This document shows, one piece after another, positions 1 to 8,649 of a stretch of 64,000 bases of DNA. The notes beneath the pieces were generated by a model. The model made no database searches and was not told the DNA's origin. It saw only the letters and a list, made by a program, of their open reading frames with translations. Source of the stretch: JAGWBJ01 sp964291465 (lineage in GTDB: Bacteria > Chloroflexota > Dehalococcoidia > Lucifugimonadales > JAGWBF01); assembly GCA_964291465.2 (NCBI GenBank), contig OZ219943.1:90717-154716 (forward strand), given 5' to 3'. Each line of letters starts with the position of its first letter. Position 1 is the stretch's first letter. A program made the position numbers and the translations under genes.

Positions 1-506
1 CCACACTGCTCCTGGACCTGCTGAAAGGCTCGGCGCCCGCCCGTATAGTCAACGTCTCGTCCAAGTCCCACCTATCCGCTGGCAGGTTCCGGCTGGAGGA
101 CCTGCCCAAGCCCGGGAGGAACGGCGGTTACAGGGCCTATGGACGCTCCAAGCTCTGCAACATCCTGTTCACCTACAAGCTGGCGCGACGGCTCGAATGC
201 TCGGGCGTAACGGTCAACGCCCTGCACCCCGGGCTGGTCCGCACCAACATAGCGCGGGACAACGGCTTTCTGGGCCGAGTGGCCAACTTCCTTATAGGCG
301 TCCGGGGCGTCAACGCCCTGAAGGGGGCGGAGACGTTGACCTACCTGGCGACCTCTCCCGAGGTCGAGGGGGTCACGGGCAAGTACTTCGTGGACTGCCG
401 CCCCGTGGCGTCGTCGGCCTTGAGCTACGACGCCCGGCTGGCCTCGGACCTCTGGGACATGAGCGAACGACTTACAGCGCCGGGAGCCCGGGCGAGCGGC
501 GGGTAG
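1..506 (+). CDS. SDR-family oxidoreductase, 5'-truncated at window edge
   Basis: C-terminal part of a short-chain dehydrogenase/reductase (NAD(P)-dependent alcohol/carbonyl redox), read in frame from base 3. The beta strand ending in NVSS (catalytic Ser region) is followed by a YGRSK catalytic Tyr-Lys motif and the NALHPGLVRTNI segment that follows the active site in retinol-dehydrogenase-like SDRs. The N-terminal Rossmann half with the glycine-rich cofactor motif lies outside the window. The substrate cannot be inferred. The next gene follows after 52 bases with its own strong ribosome binding site. Confidence 0.85.
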   Translation, partial: TLLLDLLKGSAPARIVNVSSKSHLSAGRFRLEDLPKPGRNGGYRAYGRSKLCNILFTYKLARRLECSGVTVNALHPGLVRTNIARDNGFLGRVANFLIGVRGVNALKGAETLTYLATSPEVEGVTGKYFVDCRPVASSALSYDARLASDLWDMSERLTAPGARASGG

Positions 507-558
507 CCCGGGGCTCCCGGTCCAGCACTCGCTCCAAGCACTCGCTAAGGAGGTCTCC

Positions 559-1122
559 ATGGAGATTGGCGAGACTCTCTACGTCTTCGAGAGGGAGCCT
601 TGGCGCGAATGGCTGGAGGCCAACTTCGATACCGCCAAAGAGATCTGGCTGGTCTATCCCAACAAGGCTTCGGGCGAACCGCGCATCATCTACAACGACG
701 CCGTGGAGGAGGCCCTGTGCTTCGGCTGGATAGACAGCATCATCAAGAAGCTCGACGGCCTGCACGCCGTCCAGCGCTTCACCCCCCGGAACCCCCGGAG
801 CGGCTACTCCCAGCAGAACAAGGAGAGGCTGCGCTGGCTCGCTGCCGAGGGGCTGCTGCACCCGTCGGTACAGGAGTCGGTCGAGGACATCCTGAAGGAG
901 GACTTCGTGTTTCCCGCCGACATCCTGCAGGCGGTCCGGGCGAACGAGCAGGCGTGGAAGCACTTCCAGGGCTTCTCCCCCGCCTACCGGAGGATTCGCG
1001 TGGCGTATATAGACGCCGGCAGAAGGCGCCCGGAGGTGTACAAAAGCCGGTTGAAGAGCTTCATCAAGGCCACCGAGAAGGGCAAACAGATAGGTCACGG
1101 CGGCATACAGAAGTATTTCTAG
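559..1122 (+). CDS. YdeI/OmpD-associated (OmdA-type) family protein
   Basis: A 187-residue soluble protein matching the YdeI/OmpD-associated family: EIWLVYPNKASG near the N terminus, the FGWIDS motif around residue 55, then the R-x-TPRNPRSGYS segment and a helical C terminus rich in Lys. Family members are small cytoplasmic proteins linked to bacteriocin or stress tolerance, and their biochemical activity is not settled. The start at 559 is fixed by AAGGAGG five bases upstream. The stop codon abuts the ATG of the esterase lipoprotein, so the two are probably co-transcribed. Confidence 0.8.
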   Translation: MEIGETLYVFEREPWREWLEANFDTAKEIWLVYPNKASGEPRIIYNDAVEEALCFGWIDSIIKKLDGLHAVQRFTPRNPRSGYSQQNKERLRWLAAEGLLHPSVQESVEDILKEDFVFPADILQAVRANEQAWKHFQGFSPAYRRIRVAYIDAGRRRPEVYKSRLKSFIKATEKGKQIGHGGIQKYF

Positions 1123-2502
1123 ATGGCAGCGAGGACTGACTTGCGCATGCGTGACACGCGGCCGTCGCTCCGACCCCCGCGCCCGTTCCCGGCCCGGACG
1201 GCGCTCTGCGTCCTACTGGCCGCCGCCCTGCTGGCGTGTACCGGCGGGAGCGAGGACGCCGCCAGCGACGGCCGTGTGGTGGAGCTGGAAGCCAGGGCCC
1301 GGTCCCTGGAGGAGTCCGTCCAAGACCTTGCCGAGGAGAACGCCGATCTGAGAAGCGAAATAACGGCCCTTCGACAGGCACAGGCCGGGCTCGTAGAGGC
1401 CCGGGAAGCCGCCGATGCGGCCAGGGAGCACGAGGAGGAGGTGGCGGACTTCGAGGAGGGGCAGGAAGCGCAGCTAGGCGCCCTGGAAGAGGGCCAGGTC
1501 CGCACCGGCAAGCGTCTGGACGACATGGACGCCCGGCTCCGGGATCTGGAGAGAGTAGCCTCCATAGTGGAGCCGCTCCTCCCCATCGTGGAGCAGTGGA
1601 CCACGGGCAAGGGGTCGTCGCAGCCGGAAAGCAGCGTCTTGGAAAGCACCGTCAGGCTGGCGGAGGACTCCGGGGCCCAGGTCCACTACGTCGACCACCC
1701 CCAACGAAAGGACCGCTCGGTCCTGATCACGCCATTGGAGTTCGTCGACGGCGAGACCCCGCTCATCGTTTCCCTTCACGGCTACGGGGGGAACTCCGCC
1801 GACCACGCCGCTTACGTGCCTCTTCATCAGCGGGTGAACAAGGACGGATTCGCCCTGCTGCTGCCCAACGGGACCCTCGACGCCCAGGGCAACCGCTTCT
1901 GGAATCCCACCGACCGTTGCTGCGAGTCAGGCAAGACCGGCGAGGACGACGTGGCCTATCTGACGGGACTGGTGGAGGAGGCGCGGAAGGTCAGGGAGTT
2001 CGGGCCGGTGTACTTCTTCGGCTACTCCAACGGCGGTTTCATGTCATACCACATGGCGTGCAAGGGCCTACCCGGCCTCCGCGCCGTGGCCAGCCTGGCC
2101 GGCACGAGCTACGTCGAGGACTCAAGCTGCGACGGCGCACATCCAGTGTCCGTGTTGCACGTCCACGGGACCTCAGACAGTGTGATCTTGTTCGAGGGCG
2201 CCCGGAGCGAGCCCGACCCCAAGGGCGATGGCGACCCGGCGTTCTACGCCGGGGCCGAGGAGATGGTGGCGCGCTGGAGCCAGCGGGCCGGCTGCGCTTG
2301 GCCTGAACACCCTCAACCCTATGCCACCCTGGACCTGGACCAGTACGTGCCGGGGCCCGAGACCCAGGCATTCCGCGCGGGGCTGGGCTGCGCCCAAGGG
2401 ATCGACATCGAGCTGTGGACGGGCGCGGGCAGCGGCCACTCACCCGGCTACGGCGACGACTTCGTGGGTGCTCTGGTCGGGTGGCTTCTCTCACAGGAGT
2501 AA
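1123..2502 (+). CDS. Lipoprotein with coiled coil fused to PHB-depolymerase/feruloyl-esterase-like hydrolase
   Basis: 459 residues. A hydrophobic signal segment ends in a lipobox (LLAC, Cys39), so export and lipid anchoring are expected. Residues about 48-155 are charged heptads rich in Glu, Leu, Ala and Arg, typical of a coiled coil. Residues about 175-459 form an alpha/beta hydrolase like LpqC/PHB depolymerase: HGYGG oxyanion region, nucleophile elbow GYSNGG (Ser302), candidate Asp352 (HGTSDS) and His439 (GSGHSPG). The substrate is probably an extracellular ester or polyester (family knowledge, not shown). The ATG directly abuts the upstream stop; an alternative ATG at 1147 would shorten the N terminus by eight residues and keep the lipobox. 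Confidence 0.75.
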   Translation: MAARTDLRMRDTRPSLRPPRPFPARTALCVLLAAALLACTGGSEDAASDGRVVELEARARSLEESVQDLAEENADLRSEITALRQAQAGLVEAREAADAAREHEEEVADFEEGQEAQLGALEEGQVRTGKRLDDMDARLRDLERVASIVEPLLPIVEQWTTGKGSSQPESSVLESTVRLAEDSGAQVHYVDHPQRKDRSVLITPLEFVDGETPLIVSLHGYGGNSADHAAYVPLHQRVNKDGFALLLPNGTLDAQGNRFWNPTDRCCESGKTGEDDVAYLTGLVEEARKVREFGPVYFFGYSNGGFMSYHMACKGLPGLRAVASLAGTSYVEDSSCDGAHPVSVLHVHGTSDSVILFEGARSEPDPKGDGDPAFYAGAEEMVARWSQRAGCAWPEHPQPYATLDLDQYVPGPETQAFRAGLGCAQGIDIELWTGAGSGHSPGYGDDFVGALVGWLLSQE

Positions 2503-2556
2503 GCACTCCTTGCGCATCGCCGGCGCACCCTGAAGAGTGGCTTCCGAATCGTCACC

Positions 2557-3737
2557 ATGGGCAATGTCTGGGAAGTCCTGATAGTCGCCACACGCTTGGG
2601 CCTCACGTCCTTTGGAGGTCCCATCGCTCACATCGGCTACTTCCGCGAGGAATACGTCGTCCGGCGCCGATGGCTCACCGAAGAGAGCTTCGGGGAGCTC
2701 GTGGCCCTCTGCCAGTTCCTGCCCGGGCCGGCCAGCAGCCAGCTGGGCATGGCCATCGGCATGAGACGCGCCGGCATTGCCGGTGGGTTCATCGCCTGGC
2801 TGGGCTTCACATTTCCGTCGGCCCTGGCCTTGATCTTGTTCGCATACGGGGTGCACGCGTTCGACGAACAGGCGGGCGACTGGCTGCACGGCCTGAAGAT
2901 CGTCGCCGTCGCCGTCGTGGCCCTCGCGCTGTGGGGCATGGGAAGGACGCTGCGCCGGACAGGCCGCGAATAGCCATCGCTGTCATTGCAACGGCAGCTG
3001 TGCTCGTGACCGGCGGCATCGCGGCCCAGCTAGCCGTAATCGCAGGGGGAGCGGCGCTCGGACTGGCGCTATTGCGTCCGGCGGAGATGCAGCCGATGGG
3101 CGCGCCCGCCAAGCTCACCGGGACCCTCGTCGGATCGGCGGCGCTGACGGCATTCCTCGTCCTACTCCTGGCCCTGCCGGTGGTGGCCCGGCTCACCGAC
3201 GGCACTCTTCCCGCGCTGGTGGACAGCTTCTACCGGTCCGGGTCCCTTGTGTTCGGCGGAGGCCACGTCGTGCTGCCGCTGCTGGAGGCTGAGGTCGTGC
3301 CGCCCGGCTGGGTGACGAAGGACGAGTTCATAGCGGGATACGGAGCGGCCCAGGCTGTGCCAGGCCCGCTGTTCACCTTCTCTGCCTACCTTGGGACGGT
3401 TATGGAAGCCGCGACGCCCCGGTGGGCCGGGGGCCTGCTGGCCCTGGCGGCGATATTCGCCCCGTCGTTCCTGCTGGTCCTGGGGGTGCTGCCCTTCTGG
3501 GAGCTGTTGAGGGGCTTCGGCCGGGTCAGACAGGCACTGATGGGCGTGAACGCGGCGGTGGTGGGGCTGCTCCTAGCGGCCCTCTACGACCCGGTGTGGA
3601 CCAGCGCGGTCTCGGCCCCCGAGGACTTCGCCCTGGCGGCGGGCGCCTTCGCGCTCCTCGCTTTCTGGAAGGCGCCGCCGTGGTTGGTCGTCCTGCTGGC
3701 TGCCGGGGCCGGAGCATTCATTGCATGGCTCTGGTAG
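2557..3737 (+). pseudogene. chrA: Chromate transporter ChrA, split by a -1 frameshift
   Basis: Two overlapping frames together make a full-length, two-halved CHR-family transporter of about 390 residues (chromate efflux with proton coupling in characterised members). The first half (2557-2973) has the signature FGGPIAHIGYFREE and the FLPGPASSQLG motif. The second half, read to 3737 in another frame, has FGGGHVVLPLLE and AQAVPGPLFTFSAYLG, the mirrored signatures of the C-terminal domain. The switch falls at about 2950-2955: after the codons for GRTL one base is missing, and the continuation PDRPRIAIAV is what intact ChrA proteins show there. Frame one otherwise stops at a TAG at 2971. It may be a true pseudogene or a single-base assembly error. 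Confidence 0.8.
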
Positions 3738-3750
3738 TACACATGCCCCC

Positions 3751-4741
3751 CTACTTGGAGGGGAACAGCACGGCCAGCAGGTCCAGGATCAGCTTGGCGG
3801 TGAACCTGGTCGTCGTCTCCGCGTGGTCGTAGGGCGGGGCCACCTCTACGAAGTCGCACCCGACTATGTTCACCCGCTTGGTCAGGGCGAGCAGCGCGTC
3901 CCGCACCTCGAAGTAGTAGAGGCCGCCGGGGGCCGGGGTCCCGGTGCCCGGCATCTGCACCGGGTCCATCACATCGACGTCCACAGTCAGGTAGGCGTTC
4001 CCGCCGGGCGGGACCTGGGCCACCGTCGCCTCGGGCCCCATAGCCCGGAACTGGTCCGTGGTTACAACCTTCACGCCCTTGGATATGGCGTCCTCGTAGA
4101 CGTCGGCCTGGGCCTTCCGTACTCCCAGTGAGGTTATGTTCCTGATGTTGGGCAGGTCGAAGCAGCGCCGTATGGGACACCCGTGGTTGTAGAAGGTGCC
4201 CTGGAGCTCGTGGGTGAAGTCCATGTGGGCGTCGAAGTGGACCACGTCCAGGTCCGGGTAGCTGCCGAACCCGCGCACCGCCGGAAAGGTGATGGAGTGG
4301 TCTCCCCCGACTATCACGGGAAACGACCCCCTTGCCAACATCTTCCTAACGGCGTGGGTGATCTTGGCGAAGTTGCTCTCCACGTCCGAGGGGATGATGG
4401 TCACGTCGCCGCAGTCTGCCATGGTGACGTTGCGGAGCATCGTCGCCTTCATGTCGATGTCGAAGAAGCCCTGGGCCTCCTTGTCCTCGAGCGGGTCGAT
4501 GTAGTCGTAGATCCTGTTGACCTGCCTGAGGCCGTTGGGCCCGAACCGCGCCCCGGGCCGGCCGTATGTGCCCTGGTCGTAGGGGACCCCGAGGAACGCG
4601 ATGTCCAGCGTCCAGCGCATCCAGGTCCCCCACCAACGGAGTGCGGAAGAAGGACAGGGGCGCCGCCCGGGTCGCGGGCCACGGGCCCTCCCAAGTGTCC
4701 TTCAGCTCCAGGGACCTGTTCGGCTCTTGTTCAGCGTTCAT
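3751..4741 (-). pseudogene. Agmatinase/arginase-family ureohydrolase with one-base insertion near N terminus
   Basis: Ureohydrolase (agmatine or guanidino-acid hydrolysis, binuclear Mn centre). The main frame, whose first ATG is at 4620, carries the metal ligands GGDHS, DAHMD and DVDVMDP. The normal N terminus is in another frame: an ATG at 4741, with GGGAGG six to seven bases upstream, encodes a segment ending FFRTPLVGDLDALDA, the typical region just before DIAFLGVPYDQG. The join needs removal of one base of the CC pair at 4605-4606. The 4620 ATG has no ribosome binding site, so the real start is 4741. The restored length of about 329 residues fits the family. It ends 13 bases from chrA, converging with it. 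Confidence 0.8.
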
Positions 4742-4815
4742 GTCTGTCCTCCCGTTCCTTCCGTGCCGAATGGCTGTGTTATGTCACCCAACTCCTCTGG
4801 CCAGACCTGATGCCC

Positions 4816-5265
4816 TCATGCGAGGCTCTCCAGCGTCCTTAGCGCGTTCCGGATGTGGCTGCTCATGCGCAGCTCGTTGTGGAAGACCCCCCTGATGACC
4901 CCCTCGCCGTCGATGACGTAGGTCACCCGGGAGGTGCCCAGCCCGAACCGGCGTTGGACGTCGTAGAGCCGGCGTATGTCGCCCCCCGCGTCGCTCCCCA
5001 GTCCGAAGGGAGCGCCGACGGCGCCACCGAAGCGCTTGACCCTGTCCACGCCGTCGGCGCTGATGCCGATGACGACGGCGTTGCGGGCGGCGAGCTCGTC
5101 GTAGGAGTCGCGGAATCCCTCCACCTCGACGGTGCAGCCGTGGGTGAAGGTGCGCGGAAAAAAGAAGAGGACGACGTTCCGACCCCGGTGCTCCGAGAGG
5201 GTGAACCGCCCGCCGGAGCCGAGGACCACCGTGAAGTCGGGAGCTTGGGCGCCGGTCTCGAGCAT
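4816..5265 (-). CDS. Peroxiredoxin, BCP/AhpC-TSA type
   Basis: 149-residue cytoplasmic thiol peroxidase. The AhpC/TSA fold begins APDFTV; the peroxidatic motif is FPRTFTHGCTVE with Cys44, preceded by the usual Pro and Thr. Downstream it has the GISADG strand and a C-terminal GVIRGVFHNELR segment. There is no obvious resolving Cys near residue 49 as in classical BCP, so a one-Cys or partner-resolved mechanism is possible. It starts seven bases after the GMC oxidoreductase stop on the same strand, so co-transcription is likely. It contrasts with the selenocysteine-type peroxiredoxin at 7881-8600. Confidence 0.88.
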   Translation of the reverse strand: MLETGAQAPDFTVVLGSGGRFTLSEHRGRNVVLFFFPRTFTHGCTVEVEGFRDSYDELAARNAVVIGISADGVDRVKRFGGAVGAPFGLGSDAGGDIRRLYDVQRRFGLGTSRVTYVIDGEGVIRGVFHNELRMSSHIRNALRTLESLA

Positions 5266-5272
5266 TGCCCCG

Positions 5273-6812
5273 TCAGCTCCCCGCCTTGATGAAGTCGGCG
5301 ACGCGCTCGGCGATCATCATGGTGGTGACGTTGGTGTTGGCACGCACCACGTCGGGCATGACCGAGGCGTCTGCGACGCGGAGGTTGGAGACTCCGCGGA
5401 CGCGCAGCCGTTGGTCCACCACGGCCATCGGGTCGGAGTCGGGCCCCATCTTGCAGGTGCCGGAGACGTGGTAGGAGGTGCTGACGTTGCGGAGCAGCCA
5501 GCCGTCCAGGGCCTCGTCGGTCTCCAGGTCGGCAAGAGTGGGGGCCGTTATCTCTTCTATGACATCGTCGTAGGCGCTGTGCCGCAGGAGGGACACGCAG
5601 AGTCGGACGCACTCACGAAGCCTCTCCCGGTCCCAGTCCTCTTCCAGGTAGCGGTAGTCCATGCTGGGCGGCGTATGCGGGTCGGCGGACACCAGCCGCA
5701 GCTCTCCCTTGCCCGCAGCCAGGTAGAGGCCGCAGTTGACGCTATGGGCCGGGTTGTCGTCCCGGACAACGGTGTTCAGCGACGCCGGCGACAGTATCAT
5801 GTCGTTGGGGGTGTCCGAGCCGGAGGCGGTGTAGCGCAGGCGCAGGGCGCGCATGCCGTTGGGGTCCTGGGGGAGTCCTTCTTTGACCAGGAAACGGACC
5901 GAAACGTTGGGGTGGTCTCGCATGTTCTGGCCGACTCCGGGAAGGTCCACTTCCACGGGAATGCCCAGGGGACTCAGCTGGCCGGCGGGGCCGAGGCCCG
6001 ACAGCATCAGAAGCTGGGGCGAGGCCACCGCTCCCGCGCAAAGGACTATCTCGCCGCCCTGGACGACGAAGGTCTCGTTGCCGCTCTCCACCTCTACAAC
6101 CCACGGCGCGCTTGCCCTGGAGCACCACACGGCGGGCTTGGACGTTGGGGCGGATGGTGAGGTTCAGCCGGTGGCGCGCCAGGTCGATGTAGGAGAGGGC
6201 CATGCTCATGCGCACGCCGTCGACGTTGTTCTCGGCCCGCAGGCTGACGCCGGTTGACTCCGGGTGGTTCACGTCGGGATGGAAGGGGTATCCGGCGGCG
6301 GTAGCCGCCTGGAAGAACGCCTCCTGGGACGGCGGCCAGGTCTCGCGAAGATGATGACGCACGGGCACCGGGCCATCGGTGCCGTGGAAATCGTCGCGAA
6401 AGTCTGCGTCGTTCTCCAGCTTGCGGAAGTAGGGCAGGCAGTCCAGGTAGGCCCAGCCGTCGTTGCCCCAGGAAACCCAGGCGTCGAAGTCCTCGGGGGC
6501 TCCGCGGATGAAGGTCTGGCCGTTGATGGCGCTGGAGCCGCCCATCACCCTGCCACGGGGCACGGGCATCGGCTCAGGCTGCTCGAGAGTGGCCCTGCCG
6601 GTGAAGGACCAGTTGTAGGGAGAGCCGGCGGCCCGGGCCTCCAGGTTCACCGTACCCCAGCCCAGCTTGAGCATGTCGGGCAGATGGGCGAAGTCGGGAA
6701 AGTCGGGACCGGCCTCCAGCAGCAGCACCGAGCGGGCCGGGTCTTCCGACAGCCGCGCCGCCACGATACACCCTGCGGTGCCGCCGCCCACAACTATCTG
6801 GTCGTATCTCAT
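5273..6812 (-). pseudogene. GMC-family FAD oxidoreductase (choline/alcohol dehydrogenase-like), split by a frameshift
   Basis: The N-terminal part (ATG at 6812, purine-rich GGAGGGGG at 6822-6829) begins MRYDQIVVGGGTAGC, the FAD-binding Rossmann motif, followed by LLLEAGPDF and the GMC signature RGRVMGGSSAINGQ. The C-terminal part, in a different frame, has the second GMC signature (GAVASPQLLMLSGLGP) and the C-terminal active-site region (SYHVSGTCKMGPD, then RANTNVTTMMIAERVADF). Joining at about 6097-6101 by removing one base of a GTT gives AVGVEVES, as expected. The restored length of about 512 residues is normal. The substrate is unknown; relatives oxidise choline, alcohols or polyethylene glycol. 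Real pseudogene or assembly indel. Confidence 0.85.
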
Positions 6813-7033
6813 GGGGAAGCCCCCTCCGCTGGTTTGCCCCATTGTACACGGTTTCGCCGGGTATCCCAGCGTTTCCCGGCTACCCAACCGAGAACAGTTG
6901 ATGAAATGCTTCCCGTTCCTTACCTTGGTGTGGGTAGATGTTCCGGTGGGCCCTGTCCCTCCCGGCCACCAACCGCAGAGGCAGATCGGACCAAAGGTCT
7001 CCATCCTCCTTCAGGGCGCACCTAAACCGCTCC
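6813..7033. other. Intergenic, 221 bases, upstream of GMC oxidoreductase
   Basis: Separates the stop of the YgjP-like gene from the start of the GMC oxidoreductase, both on the minus strand. A minus-strand TACAAT hexamer at 6846-6841 could be a -10 element for the GMC/peroxiredoxin genes, but no convincing -35 lies at the right distance. No gene or repeat is seen. Confidence 0.3.
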
Positions 7034-7762
7034 TCACAACGGGAGAGTCTTACCCGCCTCCCGGAGTCGCCGGCGGCGGTGGTCCACGTCCGGCAGAGCG
7101 GAGGCTACCAGGCGCCAGAAGTCCTTCGAGTGGTTCGGATGGGTCAGGTGGGCCAGCTCGTGAACGACGATGTACTCGATGAGGGTGGGCTGCAGCATCA
7201 TGACGCGCCAGTTGAAACGCAGAGTGCCGTCGACAGCGCAGCTTCCCCAGCGTTGGCGCTGGTCGCGGACCAGTATCCGCGACCTTTCGCCGCGGCCAAG
7301 CCTGGGCCACCAGCCGTGGACGCCCGCCGTCAGCCGGTCGGCGGCCTGGGCACGGTACCACTGCACCAAGGCGTGGCGGATGCGGTCGTAACGCTCACCG
7401 CGGTCGAAGTCCTGGGGCACGGAGACGCGGAACCGCCAGTGGTCGAACCGGACCTCGAGCTGCCGCGTATCGCCGGACTCGACGATCATGCGGACGTTTC
7501 GGCCCAGGTACGGGAGTGTCTCTCCGCTGACGAATCGCCTGGTCGCGGCCTCCGGCATCGCCCGCGACGCATGGCCGATGATCCAGGACGCCCGCTTCAG
7601 AACGAAGGCCCGCAGCTCGCCGTCGGGCGTCGTCATGGGCGCCGCCACCCGCACCCCGCCGCCGTCCACCGTGATCTGGACGGTCTTTCTGCGCCGTCGG
7701 CTGCGGCGTACCTCGTACTCGATGGTCGTGTCCCCGAACCGGACGCGATCCCTTTCAGTCAC
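7034..7762 (-). CDS. YgjP-like M48/SprT-related zinc metallopeptidase
   Basis: 242 residues. The N-terminal RRSRRRRKTVQITV strand region and the RWGSC motif with NWRVMMLQP are typical of the YgjP (DUF45) family. The zinc site is HELAHLTHPNHSKDFW: His201, Glu202, His205, with a further His at 211. Family members are predicted cytoplasmic metalloproteases, and E. coli YgjP has been linked to nucleotide pyrophosphatase activity. It lies 118 bases downstream of the TGA-containing peroxiredoxin on the same strand. Confidence 0.85.
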   Translation of the reverse strand: MTERDRVRFGDTTIEYEVRRSRRRRKTVQITVDGGGVRVAAPMTTPDGELRAFVLKRASWIIGHASRAMPEAATRRFVSGETLPYLGRNVRMIVESGDTRQLEVRFDHWRFRVSVPQDFDRGERYDRIRHALVQWYRAQAADRLTAGVHGWWPRLGRGERSRILVRDQRQRWGSCAVDGTLRFNWRVMMLQPTLIEYIVVHELAHLTHPNHSKDFWRLVASALPDVDHRRRRLREAGKTLPL

Positions 7763-7880
7763 CGCCCGCTCCTTGGCCGGACAAGGTCGACAACCCGGTC
7801 GGCGAGGTCATCCATTTGCACCCTCCGAGCGGTTGAACTCGTCGAGCCTGGAGGGGATGATCATGCCTTCATCGAGGCGG

Positions 7881-8600
7881 CTATAGGCCGTCCAGAGCGT
7901 CCAGGATGTCCTGGATGGCGGGGCGGTCGGTAATGTCCTGACCCACGTAGCGCCAACCGACGCTGCCGTCGGGCTTGACTATGAAGGTCGACGGGGTAGC
8001 CACGCCGTCGCCCAGAAGGTCGAACACGCCATAGCTGAGGGTGGCTTCACGGTCCGGGTCCGCCAGGATGGGGAACGTGGCTCCCGCCAGCTCCAGCATC
8101 AGCAGAGCGTCCCCCCGGTTGTCGGTACTGACGGCCACCAGATCGGCGTTCCGGCTGGTGATCTCCGGATACATGCCCTGCAGCTGGCCCAGCTGCTCCT
8201 GGCAAACACCTCAGAAGAACCCCCGGTAGAAGACGACCACCACCGCATCGCGGCCCTCCAACAGCTCGTCGAGGGTCACACGGTCTCCCAAAGCGGACGT
8301 CAGGGAGAGCCCCGGGGCCATGTCCCCGACGCGGGGCGGGTCCGGTTGGCCGCTTGGCGTGGGAACCAGAGTGGGCGTAGGCGAGGGCAACGGAACGGTG
8401 GGCGTCGGCGTCGGCGAGGGGACCGGGGTAGCAGGCGGAGCGGTTGGCGAGCCTACATCCGGAGAGGGGTCTGGCGTAACACCCTGGGGACCAGCCTCGT
8501 CCTGGCACGCGGAGAGGGCGACCAGCAAGACCATTAGGCCCAGCGGCAGGAGCGCCGCTCTCAGGTTGGCTGCCCTGGTTGCTCTCCTCAGCAGGAACAT
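7881..8600 (-). CDS. Predicted selenoprotein: AhpC/TSA-redoxin lipoprotein with in-frame TGA (Sec130)
   Basis: One uninterrupted frame of 239 residues if the TGA at 8213-8211 is read as selenocysteine. It has a signal segment with lipobox (LSAC, Cys32), a Pro/Thr-rich spacer (about residues 45-85), then a peroxiredoxin-like thioredoxin fold: VGDMAPGLSL, VVVVFYRGFF, the TGA, then GVCQEQL. The family motif here is FYRG-x-x-C-x-x-C, so the TGA sits exactly on the catalytic first Cys and leaves a U-x-x-C pair (Sec130, Cys133). The remaining fold (VAVSTD, FPILADPD, PSTFIVKPDG) continues to a normal stop. A hairpin begins seven bases after the TGA. It likely reduces peroxides or disulfides outside the membrane. 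The alternative is a nonsense mutation of a Cys codon. Confidence 0.78.
8174..8204 (-). promoter_or_regulatory. Candidate bacterial SECIS hairpin downstream of the in-frame TGA
   Basis: Counting from the base after the TGA, bases +15 to +21 (GCAGCTG) pair perfectly with +25 to +31 (CAGCTGC), leaving loop GGC at +22 to +24. A lower stem TGCC (+7 to +10) pairs with GGCA (+34 to +37) across an internal loop. Bacterial SECIS elements lie inside the coding region with an apical-loop G roughly 16-37 bases after the UGA, so position and shape fit. The loop is small and lacks the E. coli bulged U. Folding is by eye. Confidence 0.6.
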
Positions 8601-8649
8601 GATCGGTGAGCCTCGCTGACGTCGGTAGCTTGAGCCGTTGCCGCGAAGA

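Noticed and set aside
2415..2973. Long plus-strand open frame starting inside the esterase gene and running into chrA
   Set aside because: Only its part after about 2955 matches ChrA; the first part is a shadow of the esterase and the chrA N terminus in another frame.
2971..2973. Stop codon recoding in chrA
   Set aside because: The stop is TAG, not TGA, and the downstream homologous sequence is in a different frame, so a frameshift explains it.
4816..5265. Second selenoprotein candidate among the peroxiredoxins
   Set aside because: This peroxiredoxin has a normal Cys codon at its active site (FTHGC) and no internal TGA.
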